A stretch of 64,000 bases of DNA from Pseudomonadales bacterium. Lineage in GTDB: Bacteria; Pseudomonadota; Gammaproteobacteria; Pseudomonadales; Azotimanducaceae. Location: assembly GCA_019090615.1 (NCBI GenBank), contig JAHRVQ010000038.1:1-64000 (forward strand), in the 5' to 3' direction. Below the pieces are notes generated by a model. It saw nothing but the letters and a program-made list of their open reading frames with translations. It was not told the DNA's origin and did not search any database. Below are positions 1-8,581 of the stretch, one piece after another (position 1 is the first letter of the stretch; the number at the start of each line of letters is the position of its first letter). Both the position numbers and the translations under genes were made by a program.

Positions 1-243
1 CGCTCAAGGCTGTTTATGTAAGAGCCGCTCAAGGCTGTTTATGTAAGAGCCGCTCAAGGCTGTTTATATAAGAGCCGCTGAGGGCTGTTTATTAGAACCG
101 CTCAAGGCTGTTTATGTAAGAGCCGCTGAGGGCTCTTTATAAGAATCGCTGAGGGCTCTTTATAAGAATCGCTGAGGGCTCTTTATAAGAATCGCTGAAG
201 GCTCTTTATCCGCTGAAGGCTCTTTATCCGCTGAAGGCTCTCA
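1..243 (+). repeat. Tandem short-repeat array 1 (about 11 units)
   Basis: Eleven head-to-tail units begin with CGCT at positions 1, 26, 51, 76, 99, 124, 147, 170, 193, 211 and 229. The spacing therefore shrinks from 25 to 23 to 18 bp. The core is CGCT(C/G)A(A/G)GGCT followed by (G/C)TTTAT. Units reading GAGCCGCTGAGGGCTC can form a short hairpin with a T-rich tail, but units with AATCGCTGAGGGCT lose much of the stem. The array starts at the window edge, so it may extend further left. It ends about 25 bp before the first ABC transporter gene. Related arrays lie at about 12.5, 37.7, 48.9 and 50.2 kb. There are no unique spacers, so this is not a CRISPR. Confidence 0.9.
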
Positions 244-269
244 AATTCAGCGCGTTCTGTTCGGGCTCA

Positions 270-2105
270 ATGAAATATGGCAAGATATTGATCTTCTCAC
301 TATTGATGCTGTTTTTGAAATCTCTATATCGTCTACTGCCTTTTATTAAACCTTATTTGTTTAAGATTTTGGCAGGCTTTGGCTTTTTTTTTATAGCCCG
401 CTTTTTTGAGATCAGTGCTTTTTGGCTGGTGGCTAAGGGTATCGATGTCATTGGTGATATGTTGACCGGCACTGCCGCTGAATACACCATTAGCCAGGTT
501 TCGCTGGCCATTGTTGGCTGTGTGATTAGCCGATTTGTTTTTGTTACCTATGCCCGTCGTGCTGTTCGACGTGCCAGTATTGGCATTTCCTTCGATCTAC
601 GGCAAAAATTATATGCCGTAGTACAGCAGCAGGGCAGCGATTTTTTTTCGCGCATGGGTGTTGGTGATATTATGACCCGGGCCATTCAGGATATTGCGCT
701 AGTCCAGCGGTTGATTTCCTTTGGCGCTTTTATGTTTGTGATCATGGTCTATGCACCGTTTTTTGCGATTAGTTTTATGTTGTCCAAATCGGTAGTGCTG
801 ACGCTGCTTATTCTTCCCTGTTTACCTATAATCTATTTTTACGCTCGGCACGTTGCTGCTGATTTAGCAGTTACCTCCAGGACCATGCAAGATCGGCTAT
901 CTGATCTTGCCAGCCATACCCAGGAAAACCTGAGCGGTATCAGGACTATTCAGGCCCAGGCGCAGGAAGAAAACGAAATCAAACGGTTTTGGCAGACCAA
1001 TAATGCCTATTCCGCTGCGTTTTACGCCCAGGCCAGGATCAATTCATTGATGTTAGCCTGGATGCCGTTTATGGCCGGTGCAGCACAACTGTTAATCATT
1101 ATCTATGGCGGTAATCTGGTACTCGACGGCAAGATGACGGTGGGTGATCTGGTGTTTTTCCTGGCATGTCTGAGTATGCTGGTGCAACCGATTCGCATGG
1201 CCGGTATGTTTGTTACCGTGGTTCAGCGGGCTGCAGTGGCAACCGATCGCCTGTTTGAAATTTATACTGCGGTACCCGAGATTAAGGACCAGCCGAGTGC
1301 AGCAGCACCTGCACAGATTAAGGGTGATTTTGAAATTCGTAACCTCAATTATCAATATCCGCGTTCGGCGACCCTGGTGTTAAAGAATGTCAGTTTTACC
1401 ATCAGCGCCGGAGAATCCATTGGTATTGTTGGCAGGGTGGGGTCGGGTAAATCCACACTGTTAAAACAATTTACTCGAATGCTCAATACTGAACGCGGTA
1501 AAATTTTTCTTGATGGCCATGATATTTGTGATTATCCATTGGCGCAGTTACGCGCACAAATCAGTCAGGTATTGCAGGATCCGTTTTTGTTCGGCGAACC
1601 CTTGCAGGATAATATCAGCTACGATAATCCAGAGCGCGAAATTGACCAGGTTTGGGGCGCTGCAGAAGCGGCAGCATTACGTGAAACCATTGAAGGTTTG
1701 CCGGCCCAGATGGGGACTTTGGTCGGTGAACGTGGCGTGGCCTTATCCGGTGGCCAAAAACAGCGTACAACACTGGCCCGTGGTCTGATTCGACATTCAC
1801 CGGTATTAATACTAGATGACTGTTTTAGTAGTGTAGATACAGAAACCGAAGAGCATATTCTCAGCCGGTTGAAATTGATGCGGGCCAATAAAACAACGCT
1901 GTTGGTATCCCACCGAATCTCAACATTGCGGCATTCAGATCGTATCATTGTGCTGGATGAGGGTGAAATCAAAGAAATTGGCTCCCATGACGAGCTTATT
2001 CGTTTAGGCGGGATATATGCTGAGTTAGAAAAGGTACAAACTCGCGGTGTGCGTAGTAGCACGGAAACTGTGGCGAGTACCAATAACAGTAGTGCTCAAC
2101 AATGA
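270..2105 (+). CDS. ABC exporter half-transporter, degenerate-site subunit (MdlA-like)
   Basis: An inner-membrane ABC exporter half of 611 residues: an N-terminal six-helix transmembrane domain (about residues 20-320) and a C-terminal ATPase domain. Walker A is GRVGSGKST near residue 387, the signature is LSGGQKQR near 492, and Walker B is LILDDC near 514. Walker B has Asp where the catalytic Glu normally sits, as in the degenerate subunit of heterodimeric exporters such as MdlA or TM287. The next gene overlaps by ATGA and has a normal LVLDEA, so the two very likely form one heterodimer. The substrate is unknown; multidrug or lipid-like export is an inference. No clear Shine-Dalgarno precedes the chosen ATG, and a start a few codons downstream (MLFLKSLYRL) is possible. 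Confidence 0.85.
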   Translation: MKYGKILIFSLLMLFLKSLYRLLPFIKPYLFKILAGFGFFFIARFFEISAFWLVAKGIDVIGDMLTGTAAEYTISQVSLAIVGCVISRFVFVTYARRAVRRASIGISFDLRQKLYAVVQQQGSDFFSRMGVGDIMTRAIQDIALVQRLISFGAFMFVIMVYAPFFAISFMLSKSVVLTLLILPCLPIIYFYARHVAADLAVTSRTMQDRLSDLASHTQENLSGIRTIQAQAQEENEIKRFWQTNNAYSAAFYAQARINSLMLAWMPFMAGAAQLLIIIYGGNLVLDGKMTVGDLVFFLACLSMLVQPIRMAGMFVTVVQRAAVATDRLFEIYTAVPEIKDQPSAAAPAQIKGDFEIRNLNYQYPRSATLVLKNVSFTISAGESIGIVGRVGSGKSTLLKQFTRMLNTERGKIFLDGHDICDYPLAQLRAQISQVLQDPFLFGEPLQDNISYDNPEREIDQVWGAAEAAALRETIEGLPAQMGTLVGERGVALSGGQKQRTTLARGLIRHSPVLILDDCFSSVDTETEEHILSRLKLMRANKTTLLVSHRISTLRHSDRIIVLDEGEIKEIGSHDELIRLGGIYAELEKVQTRGVRSSTETVASTNNSSAQQ

Positions 2106-4108
2106 ATGAGCCGAATAGGTCAGGCCAGAGAGAGGGGCGCAATGCTCGCGCAGCTGATAAGCATGCTGCAACAGACGATATGATAGACAGTAAACCAGAC
2201 AGCAAACGTGACTATAGTATGTTTGATGCTGAATTATCTGGCGCGGTGCTGAACATACAGTTGTTGGGCCGGTTATGGCAATGGCTTGGACCACATCAGG
2301 CCCGCCTGATACTCAGTGCATTATTGGTGCTGATAACCAGTGTTGCGGCAGTGATAATGGAAGTGATCATTAGTCGCGTGCTGGTGGACTATGTGATCAT
2401 GGGTAACAGCAGTAGTGATATGCCTGATCTCGGTATGATTACACTGACCCAGTGGTTAGTAGAACAAACCGGTATGACCCCGATTTATGCTGCCGGCGGG
2501 TTATTTTTCGTAACTCTGGTGTTATTTACCGTCGTTGGGCATTTTCATCGAATCACCTTGATTGGCGCTATTGTGCGGGGTTTACGGGATCTGCGGCAGG
2601 ATCTGTTCAAACATCTGGAAACACGGCCCAGTTCTTTTTATGACAAGGTGCCGATTGGCCGGATTATGACCCGAGTTACTAACGATATTGAAGCCCTGTA
2701 TGAAATGTTACGTGGTATGGGCAGCCTGATTGGGGAGTTTGTGCCGTTTTTGGTGGCGCTGACGATAATGCTCAGTACCAGTGTAAAGTTGACGCTGGTG
2801 CTGATGTTACTGGTGCCGTTGGTAGGGCTGGCAACTTTTTTCTTTCGCCGCGCATCGCAGGAGGTATTTCGTATAGTAAGAAATACCGTATCAGAGTTAA
2901 ATCAGAACCTGCAGGAAAACCTGTCGGGCATTCAGGTGGTGCAATTAAGCCAGCGGGCGCAACGCAATTTTGCGGCTTATACTCAAATCAACAAGTCTAA
3001 TCGGCGTTGGGAATACCGCTCTATTAATTTGTCGACGGTCTATGGCGCCTTTAATGATAGCCTGGCCTCCATTGGTCTGGGGTTGATCATCTGGTATGGC
3101 GGCGGTGAAGTAGTGCAGAACCAGATGAGTCTTGGTGGCGTCATATTATTTACCCGTTTCATGAATATGTTATTCACCCCCGTAGTGATGCTCGGTGAGC
3201 AGCTGAATGTGTTGTTTCGCGCAATGGCCAGTGGTGAAAGAATTTTCCAGGCGCTGGATTGGGATGAACAGATTCATGAACCAAAAGAGCCCATCGATCT
3301 ACCTCAGCGGTTGCAGGGCAAAATTGAATTTAGACAGGTTAATTTTGGCTATTCAGCCGATACCCAGGTACTAAAAGATGTCTCTTTTCTAATTGAGCCA
3401 GGCCAGAAACTGGCCATTGTTGGCCCGACCGGTTCCGGCAAGAGTACCTTGATACGATTGTTGGGGCGTTGTTATGATTTTAAACGTAATATGATTTTTC
3501 TTGATGACCATGATCTGAATGACCTGCGTAGCAATGATGTGAGGTGTCGAATTGGCGTGGTATTACAGGATTTTCATATTTTTTCCGGTAGCATTATTGA
3601 GAATATAATTCTTGGTAGTGAAAATATTAGTCGGCAGCAGGCAATAGACGCGGCTAAAACCGTCAATGCGGACAGTTTTATCAATCGTTTACCGGCAGGC
3701 TACGATACTCAGCTGGTTGAACGCGGTGCTAATCTGTCACAGGGGCAGCGACAGCTGTTGGCTTTTGCGCGGGTGCTTGCCGCGGACCCTGAAATTCTGG
3801 TGCTGGATGAGGCGACGGCAAGCATCGATACCGAAACCGAAGTTTTAATCCAGGATGCGTTACGTAAGTTAATGCAGGGCCGGACTTCCATCTTAATTGC
3901 CCATCGGTTGCAAACCATACAGGAAGCTGACCGAATACTGGTATTACATCAAGGTCGGGTAGAAGAATTTGGCACCCAGCAGGAGCTACTTGATAGGCAG
4001 GGTATTTATTATACCCTGCATAAATTGCAGTTTCAGGATTCTAGCGATTCTGGCATGGACATGGATTTAGTTGCCGGTATAGAACACAGTCCGCCAGAGC
4101 CGAGTTAA
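2102..4108 (+). CDS. ABC exporter half-transporter, consensus-site subunit (MdlB-like)
   Basis: The second half of the heterodimeric exporter, 668 residues. A charged N-terminal extension of about 55 residues precedes the transmembrane domain (about 60-370). The ATPase domain has Walker A GPTGSGKST near residue 440, signature LSQGQRQ near 544 and Walker B LVLDEA with the catalytic Glu near 566. The non-canonical LSQGQ signature here and the Asp in the partner's Walker B fit an exporter with one active composite site, built from this subunit's Walker A/B and the partner's LSGGQ. Its ATG overlaps the upstream stop (ATGA), so translation is probably coupled. The C-terminal tail after the H-loop is longer than usual and looks disordered. 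Confidence 0.87.
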   Translation: MNEPNRSGQREGRNARAADKHAATDDMIDSKPDSKRDYSMFDAELSGAVLNIQLLGRLWQWLGPHQARLILSALLVLITSVAAVIMEVIISRVLVDYVIMGNSSSDMPDLGMITLTQWLVEQTGMTPIYAAGGLFFVTLVLFTVVGHFHRITLIGAIVRGLRDLRQDLFKHLETRPSSFYDKVPIGRIMTRVTNDIEALYEMLRGMGSLIGEFVPFLVALTIMLSTSVKLTLVLMLLVPLVGLATFFFRRASQEVFRIVRNTVSELNQNLQENLSGIQVVQLSQRAQRNFAAYTQINKSNRRWEYRSINLSTVYGAFNDSLASIGLGLIIWYGGGEVVQNQMSLGGVILFTRFMNMLFTPVVMLGEQLNVLFRAMASGERIFQALDWDEQIHEPKEPIDLPQRLQGKIEFRQVNFGYSADTQVLKDVSFLIEPGQKLAIVGPTGSGKSTLIRLLGRCYDFKRNMIFLDDHDLNDLRSNDVRCRIGVVLQDFHIFSGSIIENIILGSENISRQQAIDAAKTVNADSFINRLPAGYDTQLVERGANLSQGQRQLLAFARVLAADPEILVLDEATASIDTETEVLIQDALRKLMQGRTSILIAHRLQTIQEADRILVLHQGRVEEFGTQQELLDRQGIYYTLHKLQFQDSSDSGMDMDLVAGIEHSPPEPS

Positions 4109-4122
4109 GCCGTCAGCGCAAT

Positions 4123-4950
4123 TTATTGGCCTTTAAACACCGGTTCGCGCTTTTCGATAAAGGCGCTGACTGCTTCACGGTGATCTTCTGTTTGACCGCA
4201 ATGTCTGTGGTGTGTCGCTTCAAGATCCATGCAAGCTTCCATATCACCGGTAAGTGCTCGGTTCAGGTTTTCTTTCATATATCGATAGGCAATGCTCGGG
4301 CCCTTTGCCAGTCTGAAGGCGATTTCCAGGGTTTTGTTTCTTAGCTCATCAGCATCTGTTACCCAGTTGGTTAAGCCCAACTGCAATGCTTCCTCTGCAT
4401 TGACGCGATCCGATAAATAATATAATTCTTTGGCTTTTGCTGCACCCACCAGTTGGGTGAGGAAATAACTGCCGCCAAAATCGCCCGAATAACCAATGCG
4501 GGCAAAGGCCGTAGTCATAATGGCATTTTGGCTCATTATGCGTAGATCACAGGCCAGTGCCAGGCATAATCCCGCGCCTGCTGCAGCGCCCGGTAGCGCC
4601 GCAAGGGTTGGTTTTGGCATCTTGTACAGACGTCCCGCGACTTCTCGCTGGCTAATTCTTTGTTCGTGAATTCGGCGATCAATGGGCCATTCTCCTTCGC
4701 TGGTGCGAGCGGAGGCGGCGGCCATACCTTTAACATCTCCGCCGGCGCAAAAGGCATTGCCAGCACCGGTGAGCACGATACATTTTACCTCGGGATCAAG
4801 TTCGACGTCGGTAAAGGTCTGGCGCATTGCTTTGTTCATTGCGGCGGACATGGCATTTTTTGCCTCAGGGCGATTTAACGTAAGAATGGCGACGCCATCA
4901 ATTACCTCGGCTAATAAATCTTCCGTACCTGTGTCTATGGTTTTGTTCAT
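4123..4950 (-). CDS. Enoyl-CoA hydratase/isomerase family protein (crotonase fold)
   Basis: A 275-residue cytosolic crotonase-fold enzyme acting on acyl-CoA thioesters. The family motifs ILTLNRPEAKNAM, AFCAGGDVKG (oxyanion hole) and LPGAAAGAGLCLALACDLRI are visible. The position of the usual first catalytic Glu in the second motif (GGGCELA in crotonase) is non-acidic here and the second region reads FARIGYSGDFGG, so a plain hydratase is not assured; isomerase or thioesterase-like chemistry is possible. The start is backed by AAGGA upstream of the ATG. It is convergent with the ABC exporter, with only 14 bp between the stops, and no strong terminator is visible there. Confidence 0.85.
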   Translation of the reverse strand: MNKTIDTGTEDLLAEVIDGVAILTLNRPEAKNAMSAAMNKAMRQTFTDVELDPEVKCIVLTGAGNAFCAGGDVKGMAAASARTSEGEWPIDRRIHEQRISQREVAGRLYKMPKPTLAALPGAAAGAGLCLALACDLRIMSQNAIMTTAFARIGYSGDFGGSYFLTQLVGAAKAKELYYLSDRVNAEEALQLGLTNWVTDADELRNKTLEIAFRLAKGPSIAYRYMKENLNRALTGDMEACMDLEATHHRHCGQTEDHREAVSAFIEKREPVFKGQ

Positions 4951-5197
4951 ATCCGATTTCCTTTCTGTTAATAAATCTACCTGGGCTTTTTAGCGTTTTC
5001 CTGCCGTCTTATTACGTATTCCTGAATGTAGCGTGCCGCTCACTCTGCCTGGATCTTTGAGCCTATTGGTTTGCGTGATCAGCCATTTTGAGGATGGTTA
5101 TGCCCGTTGATCATATACGACATTGGGGATAAGGCTCAAATAATCGAATTCATGCAGGGTAATGAACAAGAGCTGCGGCGATAATGGCCAATTTTGC
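4951..5197. other. Intergenic region upstream of crotonase and MerR gene
   Basis: Together with the MerR-type promoter that follows, this forms a divergent intergenic region of about 315 bp. It should also hold the promoter of the leftward crotonase gene, but I see no convincing -35/-10 pair for it and no open frame of note. Confidence 0.5.
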
Positions 5198-5228
5198 TTG
5201 ACCTTATAGTGGCAAGAAGGTTTAGAGT
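5198..5228 (+). promoter_or_regulatory. MerR-type promoter/operator with 19-bp spacer
   Basis: TTGACC (5198-5203) and TAGAGT (5223-5228) are separated by exactly 19 bp, the over-long spacer typical of promoters activated by MerR-family proteins through DNA distortion. Inside it is a perfect dyad, ACCTT (5201-5205) and AAGGT (5217-5221), the half-sites typical of CueR/ZntR-like operators. It sits 38 bp upstream of the MerR-family gene, which implies autoregulation and control of the downstream permease. Confidence 0.8.
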
Positions 5229-5265
5229 AGCTTTACTGAAGTAACGGGATTAACAGGAATTAAAT

Positions 5266-5763
5266 ATGAATATCAGCCAGGCGGCCAGGGAAACTGGCCT
5301 GAGCCAAAAGACAATCCGTTATTATGAAGGGATCAAGCTTGCCCCCGCACCGATGCGTAAGAGTAATGGTTATCGCGATTATTCATCTGCTGATATCGAA
5401 CTGCTTGGTTTCCTGCGTCAGACCCGTCAATTCGGCTTTAGCATTGAGGAGTGTCGAGCCTTGCTAGATTTATATCAAAACCCAAAGCGCCAAAGTGCCC
5501 AGGTGCACCAGTTGGTACAGGCGAGGCTGGTGGCTTTTGATCAGCGAATAAAAGAAATGCAGCAAATGCGTGGTTTATTAAGTGATCTGGTTGCGGCATG
5601 TGCCAATGATCAGCAGCCTCATTGCGCCATCATGGACGTATTTTCAGGTGGTTTGAATAAAGTGGCGGACAATACGGCGGACAATACGGCGGACAATGCT
5701 CGCACAGGCAATTCTAGTGCAGTCTATGAAAGCGAAGCGAATAGTAAAGTGCTTGATAAATAA
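5266..5763 (+). CDS. MerR-family metal-responsive regulator (CueR-like)
   Basis: A 165-residue DNA-binding regulator. The N-terminal winged helix is clear (ISQAARETGLSQKTIRYYEGIKL, RDYSSADIELLGFLR), followed by the dimerisation helix. A metal-binding loop has two Cys separated by seven residues (ACANDQQPHC), the spacing of Cu(I)/Ag(I)-sensing CueR. A Shine-Dalgarno AGGA precedes the ATG. The last 40 or so residues extend beyond normal CueR and include a threefold ADNT repeat. The 19-bp-spacer promoter upstream and the permease 32 bp downstream suggest a metal-efflux operon. Copper or zinc is inferred from the Cys spacing and the neighbour. Confidence 0.85.
   Translation: MNISQAARETGLSQKTIRYYEGIKLAPAPMRKSNGYRDYSSADIELLGFLRQTRQFGFSIEECRALLDLYQNPKRQSAQVHQLVQARLVAFDQRIKEMQQMRGLLSDLVAACANDQQPHCAIMDVFSGGLNKVADNTADNTADNARTGNSSAVYESEANSKVLDK
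5665..5700 (+). repeat. 12-bp in-frame tandem repeat in the MerR gene
   Basis: Three copies of GCGGACAATACG (the last ends GCT) encode Ala-Asp-Asn-Thr three times in the C-terminal tail of the MerR-family protein. The unit is a multiple of three, so copy-number change would keep the frame. Confidence 0.85.
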
Positions 5764-5795
5764 TCAGCAAATGGATTTGAGTAGCGGGTAAAGTT

Positions 5796-6902
5796 ATGGC
5801 TCCAATTAAACCAGTTGTTACACAGATAGACGAAAAGCCCTGTGCTAACGCACAGCCAGCAGCGCCAGACTGTTGCAATTTGCCGAACAGCAAGCCGGAT
5901 TATTTGCTCATTGTTTCTGGCACCATTGTCTTGTTGTGTTATCTCATTGGCCTGTTTTCTGATGCCAGTACGCTGATGCCACAATGGTTGTTTGTGATGA
6001 GTGATGGGATTTATGAGTTGATGAATAAAATGTGGCTAGGTTTGGTGGTGGCGGTTGTATTCGTCGGTTTACTGGATCGAGTGCCAAGAGAAATTGTCAC
6101 CTCGGCGCTGGGTCAGGGCCAGTCCGTGCGGGGTATATTTCGCGCAACCCTGGCGGGCCTGTTGCTTGATCTATGTAATCATGGCATTTTGATGGTCGGC
6201 TGTAAGCTCTATGAACGGGGCGCGAGTCTCGGCCAGGTTATTGCCTTTTTGATCGCCAGTCCCTGGAATTCTTTGTCGCTAACCATTATTTTAGTGGCTC
6301 TGATTGGCTTGCCCTGGACGATTGTTTATATCGTTTTGTCGCTTGTAATAGGTTTGATCAGTGGGTTGATATTTGATGCGCTGGTGGTACGTGGTAGTTT
6401 GCCAGATAATCCTGCGCGCTTAACGCAAGGCCCGGCGGTGGCTGTTTTGCCCGCCCTTAAAAAATTATATGGCGAAGCAAAATTTACCCCTGCAAATTTT
6501 GCTTCGGTAATGATTAGCGGTTTCAAAGATGCGCGGATGGTATTTCGCTGGGTTTTTTTTGGTCTGGTTGTTGCGACCGCTATAAGGGCTTTTTTACCCT
6601 TAGATACCTATGCCACATTGTTTGGTCCAACCATGGCGGGGTTATTAATGACCCTGGTGGCCGCAACCATTATAGAAGTATGTTCCGAAGGTTCGACCCC
6701 CATCGCCGCAGATTTGGTGGTTCGGGCCGATGCGCCGGGTAATGGCTTCACCTTTTTAATGGCCGGGATAGCAACCGACTATACAGAGATTGTGGTGCTA
6801 CGGGATCTGACCAAATCCTGGAAGATTGCACTGTTTTTGCCGCTGGTGTGTGTGCCACAGGTGCTGGTATTGGGCTGGCTGCTGAATCAGTTTGCTGCGT
6901 AG
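5796..6902 (+). CDS. ArsP/DUF318-type permease, likely metal efflux (SO_0444-like)
   Basis: A 368-residue polytopic inner-membrane protein with about 8 to 10 hydrophobic segments. The N-terminal cytoplasmic stretch carries a Cys and then CC (KPCANAQ, PDCCNLP). The motif DLCNHGILMVGCKLYERGAS with ASPWNSLSLT and the later CSEGSTPIAADLV are typical of the DUF318/ArsP permease superfamily and of the SO_0444 Cu/Zn efflux group that often accompanies a MerR regulator. Substrate assignment rests on the CueR-like upstream gene and the membrane-embedded Cys residues. It is the second gene of the operon. It is convergent with selO, with 33 bp between the stops. Confidence 0.75.
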   Translation: MAPIKPVVTQIDEKPCANAQPAAPDCCNLPNSKPDYLLIVSGTIVLLCYLIGLFSDASTLMPQWLFVMSDGIYELMNKMWLGLVVAVVFVGLLDRVPREIVTSALGQGQSVRGIFRATLAGLLLDLCNHGILMVGCKLYERGASLGQVIAFLIASPWNSLSLTIILVALIGLPWTIVYIVLSLVIGLISGLIFDALVVRGSLPDNPARLTQGPAVAVLPALKKLYGEAKFTPANFASVMISGFKDARMVFRWVFFGLVVATAIRAFLPLDTYATLFGPTMAGLLMTLVAATIIEVCSEGSTPIAADLVVRADAPGNGFTFLMAGIATDYTEIVVLRDLTKSWKIALFLPLVCVPQVLVLGWLLNQFAA

Positions 6903-6935
6903 CTTTAATTAACCGTTTTTCGCCTGGGCAGAATA

Positions 6936-8417
6936 TCAGGTGCCGCAGAAGGTGTTTTGAACGATCTGATCCGCGTTGGGCGGTCGTGCATAGTGGGCAA
7001 AATCGGCCTTAAAATCAAACGGCTTTGAGAGTAGATCAACCAGCTCGTTAAAGGGTTGGAAATTTTGCTGGTTGGTTGCAGCTTCAATGGCAGCCTGGAT
7101 TAAGTGGTTACGCGGAATAAAGATCGGGTTGGCTGTTAGCAGGCGTATTTTAAGTGCTTCGGGGGGCACGTTTTCAGCTGCTAGTCGTTGCTGCCAACGT
7201 GCTATCCAGGGTTTAAAGGCATCATCAAGCTGGAATTCTTCGGCTACACCTGAAACGCTTTTTGCGGCAGATTTTGCATCTACCAGGTCTGCCAGATACC
7301 TGAAAGTGAGGGTGAAATCGCTGGCCTGTTCTGTCATCAGGTTTAACAGCTCTTCAATTAACTTAATGTCATCTGGCTGGATATGCTGAATGCCTAATTT
7401 GGCTGTTAGTTTCTCAAGATAGGCCTGGCGCATAAGATCAGGAAATTGATTGATCATATCCTGGGCAAGGGTCAGTGCTGTATCCTGATTTTCATGCAAT
7501 AAGGGCAGTAAACACTGGGCCAGGTTGGAGAGGTTCCAATGCATGATGCCCGGTTGGTTGCTATAAGCGTAACGGCCGTTGCGATCGATAGAGCTAAATA
7601 CCTTGTTGGGGTCAAATGCATCGATAAATGCACAGGGCCCGTAATCAATGGTTTCCCCGGATAGCAAAATATTGTCGGTATTCATGACGCCATGGATAAA
7701 ACCCAGACTTTGCCAATGTGCAACCAGTGTTGCGGCACGTTGCATCACCATCATGAACATCGCCTGGGTGGGATTTTCTTGCTCCATAGCAGCGGCATAA
7801 TGACGTTTTATTACATGATCATACAGGGCTTTCAGTGCAACATGGTCTTCTTGGGCAGCGAAAAACTGAAACGTGCCGATTCGAATATGGCTCTTGGCGA
7901 CACGGGCAATCACTGCGCCGGGTAAGGTTTGTTCGCGATGTACAGAGTCGCCAGTTGTGACTGCGGCAAGGCTTCTGCAGGTAGGCACAGCCAATGCATG
8001 CATGGCTTCACTAACGATATATTCACGCAGTATTGGCCCGAGTGGCGCGCGACCATCGCCGCCTCTGGAATAGGGCGTAGGACCTGAGCCTTTCAACTGA
8101 ATATCATATCGTTGGCCGTGCTGGTCTTTGACTTCTCCCATTAGTATGGCGCGGCCATCGCCTAATTGCGGGTTCCAGTTGCCAAATTGATGGCCAGCAT
8201 AAACTGTCGCGATGGGGTCGGCACCAGCGGGTATAAAATTGCCGGCGACAAATTTCACGCCCGCATCGGAACTGATCCAGCCAGGGTCGATCAATAATGT
8301 TTTGCATAGCGCGTCGTTACAGCGTATGAGGCCTGGACTGGATACAGGAGTTGGCTTTAACCTGGAATAAAAATGCGCCGGTAGATCTGTGTAGGTGTTT
8401 TCGAAAGTGATGCTCAT
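6936..8417 (-). CDS. selO: Protein adenylyltransferase SelO (YdiU family)
   Basis: Pseudokinase-fold enzyme that transfers AMP from ATP to protein Ser/Thr/Tyr side chains; in E. coli it is linked to redox homeostasis. Visible family motifs are VYAGHQFGNWNPQLGDGRAI, QLKGSGPTPYSRGGDGRAPLG, SEAMHALAVPT, GVMNTDNILL and YGPCAFIDAFDP. The C terminus ends Cys-Gly-Thr, with Cys at the position where eukaryotic SelO has selenocysteine. I chose the ATG giving MSITFENTY (493 residues); an in-frame TTG five codons upstream is the only earlier start. It lies downstream of the histidine kinase on the same strand after a gap of about 160 bp. Confidence 0.93.
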   Translation of the reverse strand: MSITFENTYTDLPAHFYSRLKPTPVSSPGLIRCNDALCKTLLIDPGWISSDAGVKFVAGNFIPAGADPIATVYAGHQFGNWNPQLGDGRAILMGEVKDQHGQRYDIQLKGSGPTPYSRGGDGRAPLGPILREYIVSEAMHALAVPTCRSLAAVTTGDSVHREQTLPGAVIARVAKSHIRIGTFQFFAAQEDHVALKALYDHVIKRHYAAAMEQENPTQAMFMMVMQRAATLVAHWQSLGFIHGVMNTDNILLSGETIDYGPCAFIDAFDPNKVFSSIDRNGRYAYSNQPGIMHWNLSNLAQCLLPLLHENQDTALTLAQDMINQFPDLMRQAYLEKLTAKLGIQHIQPDDIKLIEELLNLMTEQASDFTLTFRYLADLVDAKSAAKSVSGVAEEFQLDDAFKPWIARWQQRLAAENVPPEALKIRLLTANPIFIPRNHLIQAAIEAATNQQNFQPFNELVDLLSKPFDFKADFAHYARPPNADQIVQNTFCGT

Positions 8418-8581
8418 GATGTTTGGATTCAAAAAATAATGTCAGTCGATGGGATATGCTTCAGGTGCTAATCATCCAGTGGTTATCCGTCGATATCAAG
8501 TGTCTTGTTGGTATATAGCCCTGCAGGCGCTCGACGATAGTGTTTATGACAAACTGGATATGAAGAAGGCTGTGCCTGTTA

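Noticed and set aside
1-243. Possible CRISPR array
   Set aside because: Units abut with no unique spacers and vary in length; no cas genes are in the window.
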